Shown: one piece after another, positions 16,536 to 25,156 of the stretch | Position numbering within the stretch: the first letter of the stretch is position 1 | Layout: each line of letters begins with the position of its first letter | DNA from: Synergistaceae bacterium | GTDB lineage: Bacteria > Synergistota > Synergistia > Synergistales > Aminobacteriaceae | Assembly (NCBI GenBank): GCA_018436725.1 | Contig: JAHDKT010000018.1 | Span: 62,001 to 126,000 of the forward strand | Direction: 5' to 3' | DNA length: 64,000 nucleotides | Translations under genes and position numbers: made by a program | Notes under the pieces: generated by a model | Database searches by the model: none | Told to the model about the DNA's origin: nothing | What the model saw: only the letters and a program-made list of their open reading frames with translations

Positions 16536-18314
16536 ATGAAAATCGAGCCGAAGGAGCGCCGCGCGCTCGTCGACGCGGCGCTCGGGCGGATCCCCTGCGA
16601 CCTCGTCGTACGGAACGTCAAGATGCTCAATGTCTTCACCGGAGAAGTCTACGGGGCGGAAGTCGGCGTGAAGGACGGCTTCATCGCATGCGTGAGCGCC
16701 GATCCCGACGGCGAAGGGCTCTCTTTTTCGATAGAGGGCGTTGAAGAGTACGATGGACGGGGAGAGTATCTTATTCCCGGCTTCATCGATGCGCACGTCC
16801 ACATCGAAAGCAGCATGGTGACCCCGGCGAACATGGCGGCGGCAGTCGTGCCGCAAGGAACGACCACCATCATCACCGACCCCCACGAGGTTGCGAACGT
16901 CGGCGGCGTGGAGGCGGTGCGCTACATGGCCGAGGCGTCGAAGGGTCTGCCGCTGCGCGTGTATATCCTCGCTCCCTCCTGCGTTCCCGCCGTCGTCGGA
17001 CTGGAACATGCGGGGGCCGTCTTCGGCCCGGAGGAGATGGAGGAGTTGCTGAACATCGAAGGCGTGCCGGGTATCGCCGAGATTATGGATTACGAGGGCG
17101 TTCTGGGGCATTCGGAGCGGATGGAGAGGATTCTCGACATCGGACGTGGAAGAGGGGTCTTTCTTCAGGGGCACGCCCCGTTTCTCTCCGGCAGACGGCT
17201 GAACGGTTATCTCGCTTCCGGAATAGAGAGCGACCACGAATCGAGAACGGCTCCGGAAGCTCGGGAGAAGTTGCGTCTGGGAATGTTCGTCGACGCCCGC
17301 GAAGGCTCGGTCACGACGAACGTCGAGACGCTCGTCGGCGCGGTGAAGGACTTTTCTTTTCTGACGAACTTGACGCTGTGCACGGACGATAGAGAGCCGG
17401 AGGATCTCGTTTCGCAGGGGCATATGAATTACGTAGTCGCACGCGCGGCGAAGGCCGGACTTTCTCCTGCGCAGGCGATCGTATGCGGTACGCTGAACGT
17501 CGCGCGCGAACTGGGAATACGCAACCTGGGGGCGGTGGCGCCGGGGTGGGTCGCCGATCTGCAGATCGTGCCCGATCCGGCGGCGCCGAAACCGAGCGCG
17601 GTCTTCTTCGGAGGGAGGCTCGTCGCGGAACGCGGTCGTCTGCTGGTCTCTTTGCCGGAGCGCGCCTTCGACGTCGAGCGGAGGAACACGGTGAATGTCC
17701 GTATGCCCTCCGCCGAAGAGCTGCGTATTCCTGCGAAGGGTGAATCCGCCCGGGCGCGGGTCGTGGTGTACGACTCTCCTCAGTCCGCATTTACGCGTAT
17801 CGCTGTTGAAGATATCCCGGTGAAGGAGGGCTTCCTCGACATCTCCCACGACTCCGATCTTAAATACGCCGCAGTGCTGAACCGGTACGGCAGGGGAAAT
17901 CTGGCGGTGGCGCTGGTACGCGCCTTCGGCTCGCGGGAAGGCGCGGTCGCGAGCACGGTGGCGCACGATAGCCACAATCTCGCCGTCGTGTACGATACCC
18001 CTGAAAACGCGCTCGTCGCTATCGCGGCGCTTGCCGAGTCAGGAGGAGGACACTGTGCGGCGAAGGACGGGAAGGTTATCGGGCATCTGCCCCTGCCGGT
18101 CTTCGGACTTCTTTCGACGTTGCCGTGCGAACCGCTGGTGAAGCAGGTGAACGTTATGAAGGCCGCCCTGCGTTCTCTGGGGGTGGAGACGAAAAATCCG
18201 GTGATGCGGATCGTCTCGCTCACGTTGCCTGTGATCCCGGAGGGGAAGGTTACGGATCTCGGCATCGTCGATGTGAACGCGCAGAAACTGGCGCCGCTGT
18301 TCGTCGAGGAGTAA
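16536..18314 (+). CDS. ade: Adenine deaminase
   Basis: A 592-residue amidohydrolase that converts adenine to hypoxanthine and ammonia. The metal site begins with HVH (His87 and His89) in PGFIDAHVHIESS; DPHEVAN, the glutamate loop EIMDYEGV and TDDREPEDL follow. The C-terminal adenine deaminase domain has the ASTVAHDSHN motif. Length matches the AdeC family. Together with the upstream permease the cell can import adenine and use it as purine or nitrogen source. The start ATG has GGAG 4-5 bases upstream. A very strong hairpin closes the operon. Confidence 0.93.
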   Translation: MKIEPKERRALVDAALGRIPCDLVVRNVKMLNVFTGEVYGAEVGVKDGFIACVSADPDGEGLSFSIEGVEEYDGRGEYLIPGFIDAHVHIESSMVTPANMAAAVVPQGTTTIITDPHEVANVGGVEAVRYMAEASKGLPLRVYILAPSCVPAVVGLEHAGAVFGPEEMEELLNIEGVPGIAEIMDYEGVLGHSERMERILDIGRGRGVFLQGHAPFLSGRRLNGYLASGIESDHESRTAPEAREKLRLGMFVDAREGSVTTNVETLVGAVKDFSFLTNLTLCTDDREPEDLVSQGHMNYVVARAAKAGLSPAQAIVCGTLNVARELGIRNLGAVAPGWVADLQIVPDPAAPKPSAVFFGGRLVAERGRLLVSLPERAFDVERRNTVNVRMPSAEELRIPAKGESARARVVVYDSPQSAFTRIAVEDIPVKEGFLDISHDSDLKYAAVLNRYGRGNLAVALVRAFGSREGAVASTVAHDSHNLAVVYDTPENALVAIAALAESGGGHCAAKDGKVIGHLPLPVFGLLSTLPCEPLVKQVNVMKAALRSLGVETKNPVMRIVSLTLPVIPEGKVTDLGIVDVNAQKLAPLFVEE

Positions 18315-18323
18315 GTTCCCGAG

Positions 18324-18375
18324 CGTCGAACGACCTCCTCCGAGGAATACTCTTCCCGGAGGAGGTCGTTCGACG
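18324..18375. terminator. Strong bidirectional hairpin after ade
   Basis: Arms of 19 perfectly paired bases (18324-18342 and 18357-18375; core CGAACGACCTCCTCCG) with a 14-base loop, between convergent genes. There is no clear T-tract. Confidence 0.75.
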
Positions 18376-18386
18376 TTCGGCTTCGT

Positions 18387-19775
18387 TCAGCGGGGCGCGA
18401 GGCGCATGGCCTCCAGGAAGCGAGGCTGGAACTCCGGAGCTGATTCGAGGCGGAGATGCCCCGCCGACTCCGCTATTCGATGCACCCTCCGGCGGCCGCT
18501 CGCTCCGGCGCCGAGCATGCGGACGATGCCCATCCCCGCGCCGTTTCCTGCGGAGCGTATTTTGTCGCGGAGAAGGCCGCGCAGCACGCCCGTCTCCAGC
18601 AGCGATTCGTGCCGGATGGCGTTGCCGAAAGCGCCCGCAAGCACGCACTCGCCGATCTCCTCCCAGGCGACGCCGCAGTGCGACAGCAGCAGTTCGATCC
18701 CCGCCTGAACAGCTCCCTTCGCAAGCTGGAACTGCCGCACATCGCTCTGGTAGAGCGCTACCTCTCCGGCTTCCGATTCGCAGAGGACGCAGCGCGGCTC
18801 CTCCCCCTCCCTACGGATACGGCGGGCGAAGGGAGACGCCGGTCGGCGTTCCATCATGCCGTCCTCGCGGAGCACGCCCTCCCGTAAAAGCAGCGCGACG
18901 GCGTCGACAAGCCCGCTGCCGCAGAGACCGATGGCGGGCTTGTTGTTCACCGTGCGGCAGTACGTCGCCCCCCCGTCGGAGACGACGGCGGAGACCGCGC
19001 CGGGGAGCGCGGGCATTCCATGGCGGATACTCGCGCCTTCGAACGCGGGTCCTGCTGCGGTGGAGCAGGCGACGATCCTCCCCCCGTGGATAAGCGCGAT
19101 TTCGCCGTTCGTCCCGAAGTCGATGGCCAGCCGCGTCAGCGCCTGCGTTCCCGAGAGGACGGCCGCTTCCGTGATCTCGTAGAGCAGCGCCGTCGTATCG
19201 CCGCCGACGAATCCGTCGATCAGGGGGAAAATGTGCACCGGCGTCTCCGGAGGGAGGAACGGGATTTCGAGTTCCTCCACGCTCAGGGGGGCGAAGCTTC
19301 GCGCCGGGAGCGAGAACGGGGCGCTTCCCAGCGGTTCCGGAGAGATACCCAGGAAGAGCAGCTCCATGACGCTGTTGCCGGCCACGGCGATTTCGCGGCA
19401 GTTGCGCACGTCGAGCCCGGCGTCGCCGGCGAGATTCGCCGCGAGCGCGCCGATGTGATTCCGCACGATGTCCGAAAGCTCCTGCAGCGCCTGCTGACTC
19501 TCCGAGGCGCGGACTATCCTTGAGACGACGTCCGGCCCCCGGGAAGCCTGAGGATTCCGCGCCGACGCCGCGCCGAGAATGCGTCCGTCCGGAACGCCAG
19601 CGAGATAGCACGCGAGCGTGGTCGTCCCCAGGTCGATCGCCGCCGAAAATGCACGCGACAACGCAGCTTCCGCGGAAACGGGGGAAGACGAGAGTCCGCG
19701 GAGGGGCTTGGAGAGCACGCCGAGTCCAGAGCAGGCGCCGCAGCGGGTGCATATTTTTTTAGTGCATCTGTACAT
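18387..19775 (-). CDS. RACo-like ASKHA-domain protein with a short N-terminal Cys cluster
   Basis: A 462-residue protein related to reductive activators of corrinoid methyltransferases (RACo/RamA type, DUF4445). The ASKHA ATPase fold shows AAIDLGTTTLACYL near residue 70, AIDFGTNGEIAL in the middle, and GLCGSGLVDAVALLL and ECVLAGAFGNA towards the C-terminus. RACo normally has an N-terminal [2Fe-2S] ferredoxin domain of about 90 residues; here that is absent and replaced by Cys4, Cys9, Cys12 and Cys15 (CTKKICTRCGAC). I start at ATG 19775; an upstream frame to 19847 lacks a ribosome site. No corrinoid protein or methyltransferase is adjacent, so the client is unknown. Confidence 0.8.
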   Translation of the reverse strand: MYRCTKKICTRCGACSGLGVLSKPLRGLSSSPVSAEAALSRAFSAAIDLGTTTLACYLAGVPDGRILGAASARNPQASRGPDVVSRIVRASESQQALQELSDIVRNHIGALAANLAGDAGLDVRNCREIAVAGNSVMELLFLGISPEPLGSAPFSLPARSFAPLSVEELEIPFLPPETPVHIFPLIDGFVGGDTTALLYEITEAAVLSGTQALTRLAIDFGTNGEIALIHGGRIVACSTAAGPAFEGASIRHGMPALPGAVSAVVSDGGATYCRTVNNKPAIGLCGSGLVDAVALLLREGVLREDGMMERRPASPFARRIRREGEEPRCVLCESEAGEVALYQSDVRQFQLAKGAVQAGIELLLSHCGVAWEEIGECVLAGAFGNAIRHESLLETGVLRGLLRDKIRSAGNGAGMGIVRMLGAGASGRRRVHRIAESAGHLRLESAPEFQPRFLEAMRLAPR

Positions 19776-19976
19776 CGCGTTATGTATCCTTTCCGTGTTT
19801 CCGGAGGAATGGGGCGCGTCCGTTTCATTCACGGCCGCCACTGTCATGATACCGGAAAAGAAGGGCGGGCGGAAGGTCCCGGCGTCTACGGTGCGAAAGA
19901 CGAGGACGAAGCGCCCTCTTGGTGGTATGATTTTCTCCGATGCATTTCATTATCTTGGAAAGGGTGTGTTGTACTC

Positions 19977-21572
19977 ATGCGACGCTTCATGCTGCTTTTC
20001 TCCATGTGCGCTTCGCTGCTGCTGGGGCTTCCCGATGCGGAAGCCGTCAAACTCTCCGTGGTCGCTCCGTCCGAGAACTCGCGTATCCTCGCCCCCGGGC
20101 GCGACTTCTACGCGATCGTCTCCATCGACCGTGAGGGCAAAAACCCCGAGCAGGAGCCCTTCAACGTGCGTTTCGAGCTGTACCGCGACGGCGTGCTCGC
20201 CCCGATGCGCACGATCACGAGCGCGGTGGACGACGGTACGGGGTTGACGCCTCTGGCCGCCATCAAGACGGACTATCCGCACGGCTGGACTCCGGGGACT
20301 TCGCTGGATATCCTCGCGTCCCCTCCTCCGGACCTCGTCTTCAACCCGGCGCTGCCCGTTTCCTTCTACGACGCGGCGATCAAGGCCGTGGTGACGCGCC
20401 ACTACGCCGCCGCGCTCATCCAGGGCGGGCATACGAAGGCCTTCGACACCAACTATCCGACCATATATACGCGGGATCTGGAGGAGGGGACGTACGCGCT
20501 CAAAGTGCTCGCAGTGGGCGGCGGGGGGCAGGAACTGGCTTCCGCGAGCGTCCCTCTGACCTTCGGCGGCGTGCCCGACAAGGTCATCTCCCGCTTTTCT
20601 CCCGAGAAGCATCTGGAGAACGTCACGGCCTTCGCGCGGAAGAACAACTCCCATATCTACACCGACCTCTTCCCCGGATACTGGGACGCCTCGAAACTGC
20701 CGCACGGCGGCATTCCGGGGACGCTCTTCTACGAGATCGTACGTCGCTGGCGTCCGAACGATCTTCTTGAGTACATGAACGGTACGATCAGAGCAGTTGT
20801 GTACAATGTCCATGGAACGTCGACCACACAGTCGGTCGAACTCGGCGGTCTGGCCTATGCGGGCAGGCTCGGCTCCAATTCGGTCATCTGGTATCACTAC
20901 GACAGCGGGGAGGTTTCGCTCGTCTACGACCTCGGGAACGGCCAGGCTGCCTCCAAACTGGGAACCATCGTTCCCTTCCCGGATGGCAAACGCCTCGTCC
21001 TTGTCCGCGCGGAGATACGCGGCGACGGACGGACCGAGCCTCCGACGTCCGATTACGTCTACTCTCCGGAGCTCGCCGACAAAACGGTGGACTGGAACGT
21101 GGCAGACGGCGTCGCGGTGAAGCCGAAGCAGCTTCTCAGCCTCTTCGGGGTTGTGAAGCCCATACAGCCGGCGCTTGGCGACGTGGTCGCCAACGACGAC
21201 GGAACCTTCACGATGAACAACAGAATCGCGACGGTGCGCTATACGCTGCTCGACGGGACGCAGGAGATGCTCGTCTTCGACGCCAAGCGCGTCGAACTGA
21301 CCCGCACCGGCATCAACACCCGGCCGTCGATCTACGAATTCCGGCACGACATCCCGGTTCCGGCGACCTTCAACAAGGCGTGGACGGTTCGCGTCGCGGC
21401 CTTCGACAGCCACGGAGCACTCGTACCGGGCACGGAGATGAGCTTCACGCTCGCTCCCTACTCGCCCGGCGGCGGAGGCGGGGGCGGGGGGTGCTCGGTC
21501 GGCTCCGCGCCGTTCGCTCTGCTGCTGCTTCTGCCGCTGGCCATCCTCGCCGCGAGGCGCAAAGGCGTGTAG
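19977..21572 (+). CDS. Secreted beta-rich protein with Synerg-CTERM sorting signal
   Basis: A 531-residue exported protein. Signal peptide: MRRFMLLFSMCASLLLGL with cleavage near AEA. The body has no enzyme motif I recognise and reads as several beta-sandwich modules (for example EEGTYALKVLAVGGGG and VRYTLLDGTQEML). The C-terminus is diagnostic: eight glycines, Cys, a short SVGSAPF stretch, a Leu-rich membrane segment and ARRKGV. This is the Synergistota C-terminal sorting signal, in which the Cys is thought to be processed or lipid-modified and the protein anchored at the surface. The gene stands alone and is followed by a textbook terminator. The ATG at 19977 gives the clean signal peptide. 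Confidence 0.8.
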   Translation: MRRFMLLFSMCASLLLGLPDAEAVKLSVVAPSENSRILAPGRDFYAIVSIDREGKNPEQEPFNVRFELYRDGVLAPMRTITSAVDDGTGLTPLAAIKTDYPHGWTPGTSLDILASPPPDLVFNPALPVSFYDAAIKAVVTRHYAAALIQGGHTKAFDTNYPTIYTRDLEEGTYALKVLAVGGGGQELASASVPLTFGGVPDKVISRFSPEKHLENVTAFARKNNSHIYTDLFPGYWDASKLPHGGIPGTLFYEIVRRWRPNDLLEYMNGTIRAVVYNVHGTSTTQSVELGGLAYAGRLGSNSVIWYHYDSGEVSLVYDLGNGQAASKLGTIVPFPDGKRLVLVRAEIRGDGRTEPPTSDYVYSPELADKTVDWNVADGVAVKPKQLLSLFGVVKPIQPALGDVVANDDGTFTMNNRIATVRYTLLDGTQEMLVFDAKRVELTRTGINTRPSIYEFRHDIPVPATFNKAWTVRVAAFDSHGALVPGTEMSFTLAPYSPGGGGGGGGCSVGSAPFALLLLLPLAILAARRKGV

Positions 21573-21624
21573 ATACAAAGGAACCGCCGTAAGAAAAGCA
21601 GGTTGAGAATTCATGAAATCCGAT

Positions 21625-21655
21625 GCCGGAGGCGTATCCTCCGGCATTTTCTTTT
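21625..21655 (+). terminator. Rho-independent terminator
   Basis: GCCGGAGG (21625-21632), loop CGTAT, CCTCCGGC (21638-21645), then ATTTTCTTTT. It lies 53 bases after the Synerg-CTERM gene. Confidence 0.9.
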
Positions 21656-21732
21656 CCTCGGAGCCCCCCTTTCGAACTCTTTCCCGAGACGAATGTACCT
21701 GGCGGAAAAATCACACGGATGAAAAACGCCCG

Positions 21733-21761
21733 TTGACAGCGTCTGAAAAATATGATAACGT
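21733..21761 (+). promoter_or_regulatory. Promoter of the SorC-type regulator gene
   Basis: TTGACA (21733-21738) followed by an AT-rich stretch with GATAAC/TAACGT as candidate -10. Short inverted bases GAAAA and TTTTC flank the -10 and may be an operator. Confidence 0.45.
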
Positions 21762-21844
21762 TTTCCTTGAAAAAGATTTCATTACTGCAATAAATTTCAT
21801 TTGGACCATCGTTTTTCCCTTCAAGATAAGAAAGGGGTGCGGCA

Positions 21845-22777
21845 GTGGTTTTTGAACACGAACGTCTGCTTGCGAAGATCGCCAACATGCACTATATCGA
21901 AGACAGGTCGCAGACCGAGATCGCGTCGCTTCTCGGCCTGTCCAAGTCGAAGGTGTGTCGTATGCTTTCCGAGGCCAGAAGCAGCGGGGTCGTCCAGATC
22001 TACATCAACGGGGCCTATTCGTGGTGTCCGGCGCTGGAGTCCGCGTTGGAGCGGAAGTACGGGCTCAGGGAGGCCTGCATCGTGGAAGTCGCCTCGGAGC
22101 AGGCCGTAAGCAGAACGCTCGGAGGCGCGGGCGCGCAGCTCGTGAAGCGTCTGATATCTCCTCGCGACGTCCTTGGTATTTCATGGGGAAGAACGTTGCT
22201 CTCGCTGGTCTCCGATTTTCACCCTTCGACCATTTCCGGTCCGCAGGTCGTTCAGGTTGCGGGATGCCTCAATATGGGTGGAGAGGATATGCAGGCCCTC
22301 GAACTGCTGCGGCGGCTCGGAGAGTGTTTCGGCACGCAGCCTCTCGCGCTGTTCTGTCCGTCCATCGTCGTCAGTCCGCACGTCAAGCGGGGGTTGCTCG
22401 AAGATCCGAAGATCGCCGGCGTTTTCGAGGCGGCGAAGCGGTGCACGATCATGCTCGCGGGCATCGGCGAGATCGGGGAGACGGCGACGCTGTTCCAGCA
22501 GGGGTATGTCGGTCCGGAGTGGCGGAGCGCGCTTGCCGAATCCGGCGCCGTAGGCGATCTCTGTCTGAACTTCTTCAACGCGGATGGAGAAGCGTGCTGT
22601 CCCGCGTTCCAGGATGTGACGATGACGGCCGTCACTCTGGAAGATTTGCGGAAGATCCCCTCCGTGGTCGCGGTCGCGGGAGGGCGCTCGAAAGTGGACG
22701 CGATACGCGGAGCGTTGAAGAGCGGGGCGTTGAACATTCTGGTGACGGACAAGAACACGGCGGAGGCCCTTCTCTGA
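21845..22777 (+). CDS. SorC/DeoR-C family sugar-binding transcriptional regulator
   Basis: A 310-residue regulator with an N-terminal helix-turn-helix (about residues 21-44, RSQTEIASLLGLSKSKVCRML) and a C-terminal SorC effector domain (GISWGRTL near 110, LMLAGIGEIG-type loop near 200, VAVAGGRSKVDAIRGAL near 280). SorC proteins respond to phosphorylated sugars. The gene starts with GTG. It stands at the head of the ABC transporter and sugar-enzyme cluster that extends to 34.15 kb on the same strand, and is its likely regulator. Its stop codon lies inside the stem-loop of a terminator, which separates it from the transporter genes. Confidence 0.88.
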   Translation: MVFEHERLLAKIANMHYIEDRSQTEIASLLGLSKSKVCRMLSEARSSGVVQIYINGAYSWCPALESALERKYGLREACIVEVASEQAVSRTLGGAGAQLVKRLISPRDVLGISWGRTLLSLVSDFHPSTISGPQVVQVAGCLNMGGEDMQALELLRRLGECFGTQPLALFCPSIVVSPHVKRGLLEDPKIAGVFEAAKRCTIMLAGIGEIGETATLFQQGYVGPEWRSALAESGAVGDLCLNFFNADGEACCPAFQDVTMTAVTLEDLRKIPSVVAVAGGRSKVDAIRGALKSGALNILVTDKNTAEALL

Positions 22778-22799
22778 GGGCCGGCCGTGTTCTTTTTTC
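22753..22799 (+). terminator. Terminator overlapping the regulator stop codon
   Basis: GAACACGGC pairs with GCCGTGTTC, and GGCCC with GGGCC inside, around the TGA at 22775-22777; CTTTTTT follows. Because the stem includes the last codons, translating ribosomes may influence its folding. Confidence 0.8.
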
Positions 22800-22884
22800 C
22801 CGGGGGCCGAAGCGATGCTCGGCTTGTCTCGACTCGATTCTTCAATGTACTCTTCGGGAAAGGGGGAGTAAGGAGCGTTTCAGG

Positions 22885-22938
22885 ATGAAGGGGTTCCGGA
22901 GCGTCTGGCGTGCGTTTGAGGTTGCTTGTCCCGGTTGA
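22885..22938 (+). CDS. Possible 17-residue leader peptide upstream of livJ-like gene
   Basis: ATG at 22885 with AAGGAG 9 bases upstream encodes MKGFRSVWRAFEVACPG and stops at 22938. Right at its end CCCGGT (22930-22935) and ACCGGG (22944-22949) form a hairpin. A weak promoter (TTGTCT 22824-22829, TGTACT 22846-22851) lies upstream. The arrangement is that of a translated leader, but the peptide has no run of a single control amino acid, so attenuation is only a possibility. Confidence 0.35.
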   Translation: MKGFRSVWRAFEVACPG

Positions 22939-22998
22939 TCCGGACCGGGGAGAAACGATCGTTTGGTTCCATCATCATTTTTTAAGGAGGAAGTTGTC

Positions 22999-24147
22999 AT
23001 GAAGAATAATGTGGTTGTCGCAGGTCTCATGGCGTTGTTGCTCCTCGTGTCCGCCCTTCCGGGAGCGGCTTCGGAAGATGTGATCCAGATCGGATACGTC
23101 GGCGCTTTGACGGGCGATACCGCCGTCTGGGGGCAGGCGGGCCTGAACGGTATGAAGATGACCGCCGACATGGTGAACGCCGGTGGCGGCGTCCTCGGCA
23201 AGAAGCTGGAGATCGTGGGCATGGACGGCAAGGGGAAGCCGGAGGACTCTCTGAACGCCCTCGCAAGACTTTTCGATTCGGGCGTGATCGCGGTCGTCGG
23301 GACGAACTTCTCGAGCTGCAACATCCCCATGGCGCCGGTGGCCACGTCGAGGAAGATTCCTCTTATCGCCACCGCGGCCTCCAATCCGCGGGTAACGGTC
23401 GACGAAACCGGTAAGCTGATGGAGTACAGCTTCCGCATAGGCTTCATCGATCCGTTCCAGGGCCGCGTTTTGGCGACGCTCGCGCGCGATGTCGTAAAGG
23501 CCGATAAAGCCGCCGTGCTTACCGATATCGCCTCCGACTACTCGCTCGGCCTTGCCTCCTTCTTCGAGGAGGAGTTCGTGAAGCTCGGCGGAAAGATCGT
23601 CGCCTCCGAGCAGGCAAGGGGCGGCGACAACGACTATCGCGCCCAGTTGAGCAAGATCAGAACCACGGAGCCCGACGTGCTGCTTATTCCCTGGATCGAC
23701 AAGGATGTCGCCCTCATCGCCAGACAGGCGCGCGAACTCGGCATCAAGGCGGTCTTCCTGGGCGGCGACGGATGGGATAACCAGGAGATGATCGAGATGG
23801 CGGGCCGCGCTCTTGAAGGCGGTTACTACACGTCGCAGCCGTCGTTCGGCCGCCCGGTCACCGAGCCCTTCTACAACGAGTACATGAAGAACTACGGAAT
23901 CAAACCGGAGACCGAGGCGCTCTTCGGCCACGACGGCGTGATGTGGATCGTCCATGCGCTGAAGCGCGCAGGCAAGGCCGACCCTGTGGCGCTGCGCGAC
24001 GCGCTTGCCGATACGACGGACTTCGAGGGACTTATGGGCCGGATGATCATCGACAAGGCGACGCACAATCCCATCAAGCCCTGCAGCGTGATGACCATCA
24101 AGGAAGGCAAGATCGCCTACGTGGGCGACTTCATGCCTGCGGAATAG
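22999..24147 (+). CDS. Branched-chain amino acid-type ABC substrate-binding protein (LivJ-like)
   Basis: A 382-residue periplasmic binding protein of the hydrophobic amino acid transporter (HAAT) family. Signal peptide MKNNVVVAGLMALLLLVSALPGA; mature part opens IQIGYVGALTGDTAVWGQ, the standard family start, with the NAGGGVLGKKLEIV and GTNFSSCNIPMAP segments lining the ligand site. AAGGAGG precedes the ATG at 22999. HAAT binding proteins take up amino acids but also amides, aromatic acids and other organic solutes. The downstream catabolic genes point to a sugar-derived ligand, so the usual leucine/isoleucine label should not be assumed. Confidence 0.88.
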   Translation: MKNNVVVAGLMALLLLVSALPGAASEDVIQIGYVGALTGDTAVWGQAGLNGMKMTADMVNAGGGVLGKKLEIVGMDGKGKPEDSLNALARLFDSGVIAVVGTNFSSCNIPMAPVATSRKIPLIATAASNPRVTVDETGKLMEYSFRIGFIDPFQGRVLATLARDVVKADKAAVLTDIASDYSLGLASFFEEEFVKLGGKIVASEQARGGDNDYRAQLSKIRTTEPDVLLIPWIDKDVALIARQARELGIKAVFLGGDGWDNQEMIEMAGRALEGGYYTSQPSFGRPVTEPFYNEYMKNYGIKPETEALFGHDGVMWIVHALKRAGKADPVALRDALADTTDFEGLMGRMIIDKATHNPIKPCSVMTIKEGKIAYVGDFMPAE

Positions 24148-24160
24148 ACGGAAAGAGAGC

Positions 24161-24190
24161 GGGAGGAAGGGGCTCGCGCTCCTTCTTCCC
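24161..24190 (+). other. mRNA hairpin between binding-protein and permease genes
   Basis: GGGAGGAAGGGGC can pair along its full length with GCTCCTTCTTCCC (two G-U pairs) around a TCGC loop. A second CCCCCGA/TTCGGGGG pair follows at about 24207-24235. Such structures often cause partial termination or protect upstream mRNA, giving more binding protein than permease. Confidence 0.5.
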
Positions 24191-24268
24191 TTGTACGCAC
24201 CTTCCCCCCGAGCCTGAAGAATATCTTCGGGGGACTGAAAAAATCCGACGTGGAGCAGGTGACGGAAT

Positions 24269-25141
24269 ATGCTCGCTCAACAGCTGATCAACGGAGTTTC
24301 CGTAGGCGGAGTCTACTCGCTTCTGGCTACGGGGTACGCGCTTATCTACAGCCTTCTTGGATTTTCGAACTGGGCGCACGGAGAGGTCGCGATGCTCGGC
24401 GCCTATATCGCGGTCATGTCCGTCGTCACCGTCAAGATGCCGTTCATCCCCGCGCTTGTCCTCGCCGTAACGGGCGCCGCGCTCATTAGTTTCGTGAACG
24501 AACGGGTCTTTTACCGGCGCATCCGGAGCAACAACTCGCCGACGATGTTCTTGATGATCGCGGCGATGGGTCTTTCGACCACGTACAAGAATCTGATCGT
24601 CGTGCTCGTTGGCCCCAAGTTCAAGTACTTTCCTTCGATACTGACCGTCGAGTCGATGGAGTTTTTCGGTCTTACGGTCGGCGTCCTCGACATTATTTCG
24701 ATCATTGTTTCGATTATTGCTATATTTTTTCTCGACTTCTTGATCTACCATACGAAGTTCGGTCTCGGGGTCCGCGCGTGCGCGTCCGACTCAACAACGT
24801 CCGAGCTTCTTGGCGTCAATGTGAACCGATACATCCTTATCGTCTTTTTGCTCGCCGGCGCGCTCGCAGGATGCGCCGGAGTTCTCCTCGGCATGAAGTA
24901 CACGGTCTACCCCTCTCTCGGCAACGTCGCTCTCAAGGCCTTCATCGCCTCGGTCTTCGGCGGCCTGGGCAGTATCCGGGGGGCTGTTCTGGGAGCGTTC
25001 ACCATAGGCATTCTCGAGACGCTCGTCTCCGCGTATATAAGCTCCGGACTCAGAGATCTCTTCACGTTCGGGCTTCTGGTCGCGATTCTTCTGCTCCGCC
25101 CCGAGGGGCTTCTGGGCAAGAGCGTCGAACAAAAATCCTAG
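24269..25141 (+). CDS. ABC permease, LivH-like
   Basis: A 290-residue inner-membrane permease of the LivH family with about eight membrane segments. Markers are NGVSVGGVYSLLATGYALIY at the N-terminus, the NWAHGEVAMLGAY segment, and the cytoplasmic ATPase-contact loop FGLGVRACASDSTTSELLGV, which resembles the RAxAxD..AxLxGI box of the family. FGGLGSIRGAVLGAF lies near the end. It pairs with the LivM-like permease encoded 16 bases downstream. Confidence 0.9.
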   Translation: MLAQQLINGVSVGGVYSLLATGYALIYSLLGFSNWAHGEVAMLGAYIAVMSVVTVKMPFIPALVLAVTGAALISFVNERVFYRRIRSNNSPTMFLMIAAMGLSTTYKNLIVVLVGPKFKYFPSILTVESMEFFGLTVGVLDIISIIVSIIAIFFLDFLIYHTKFGLGVRACASDSTTSELLGVNVNRYILIVFLLAGALAGCAGVLLGMKYTVYPSLGNVALKAFIASVFGGLGSIRGAVLGAFTIGILETLVSAYISSGLRDLFTFGLLVAILLLRPEGLLGKSVEQKS

Positions 25142-25156
25142 CCGGAGGAACACACG

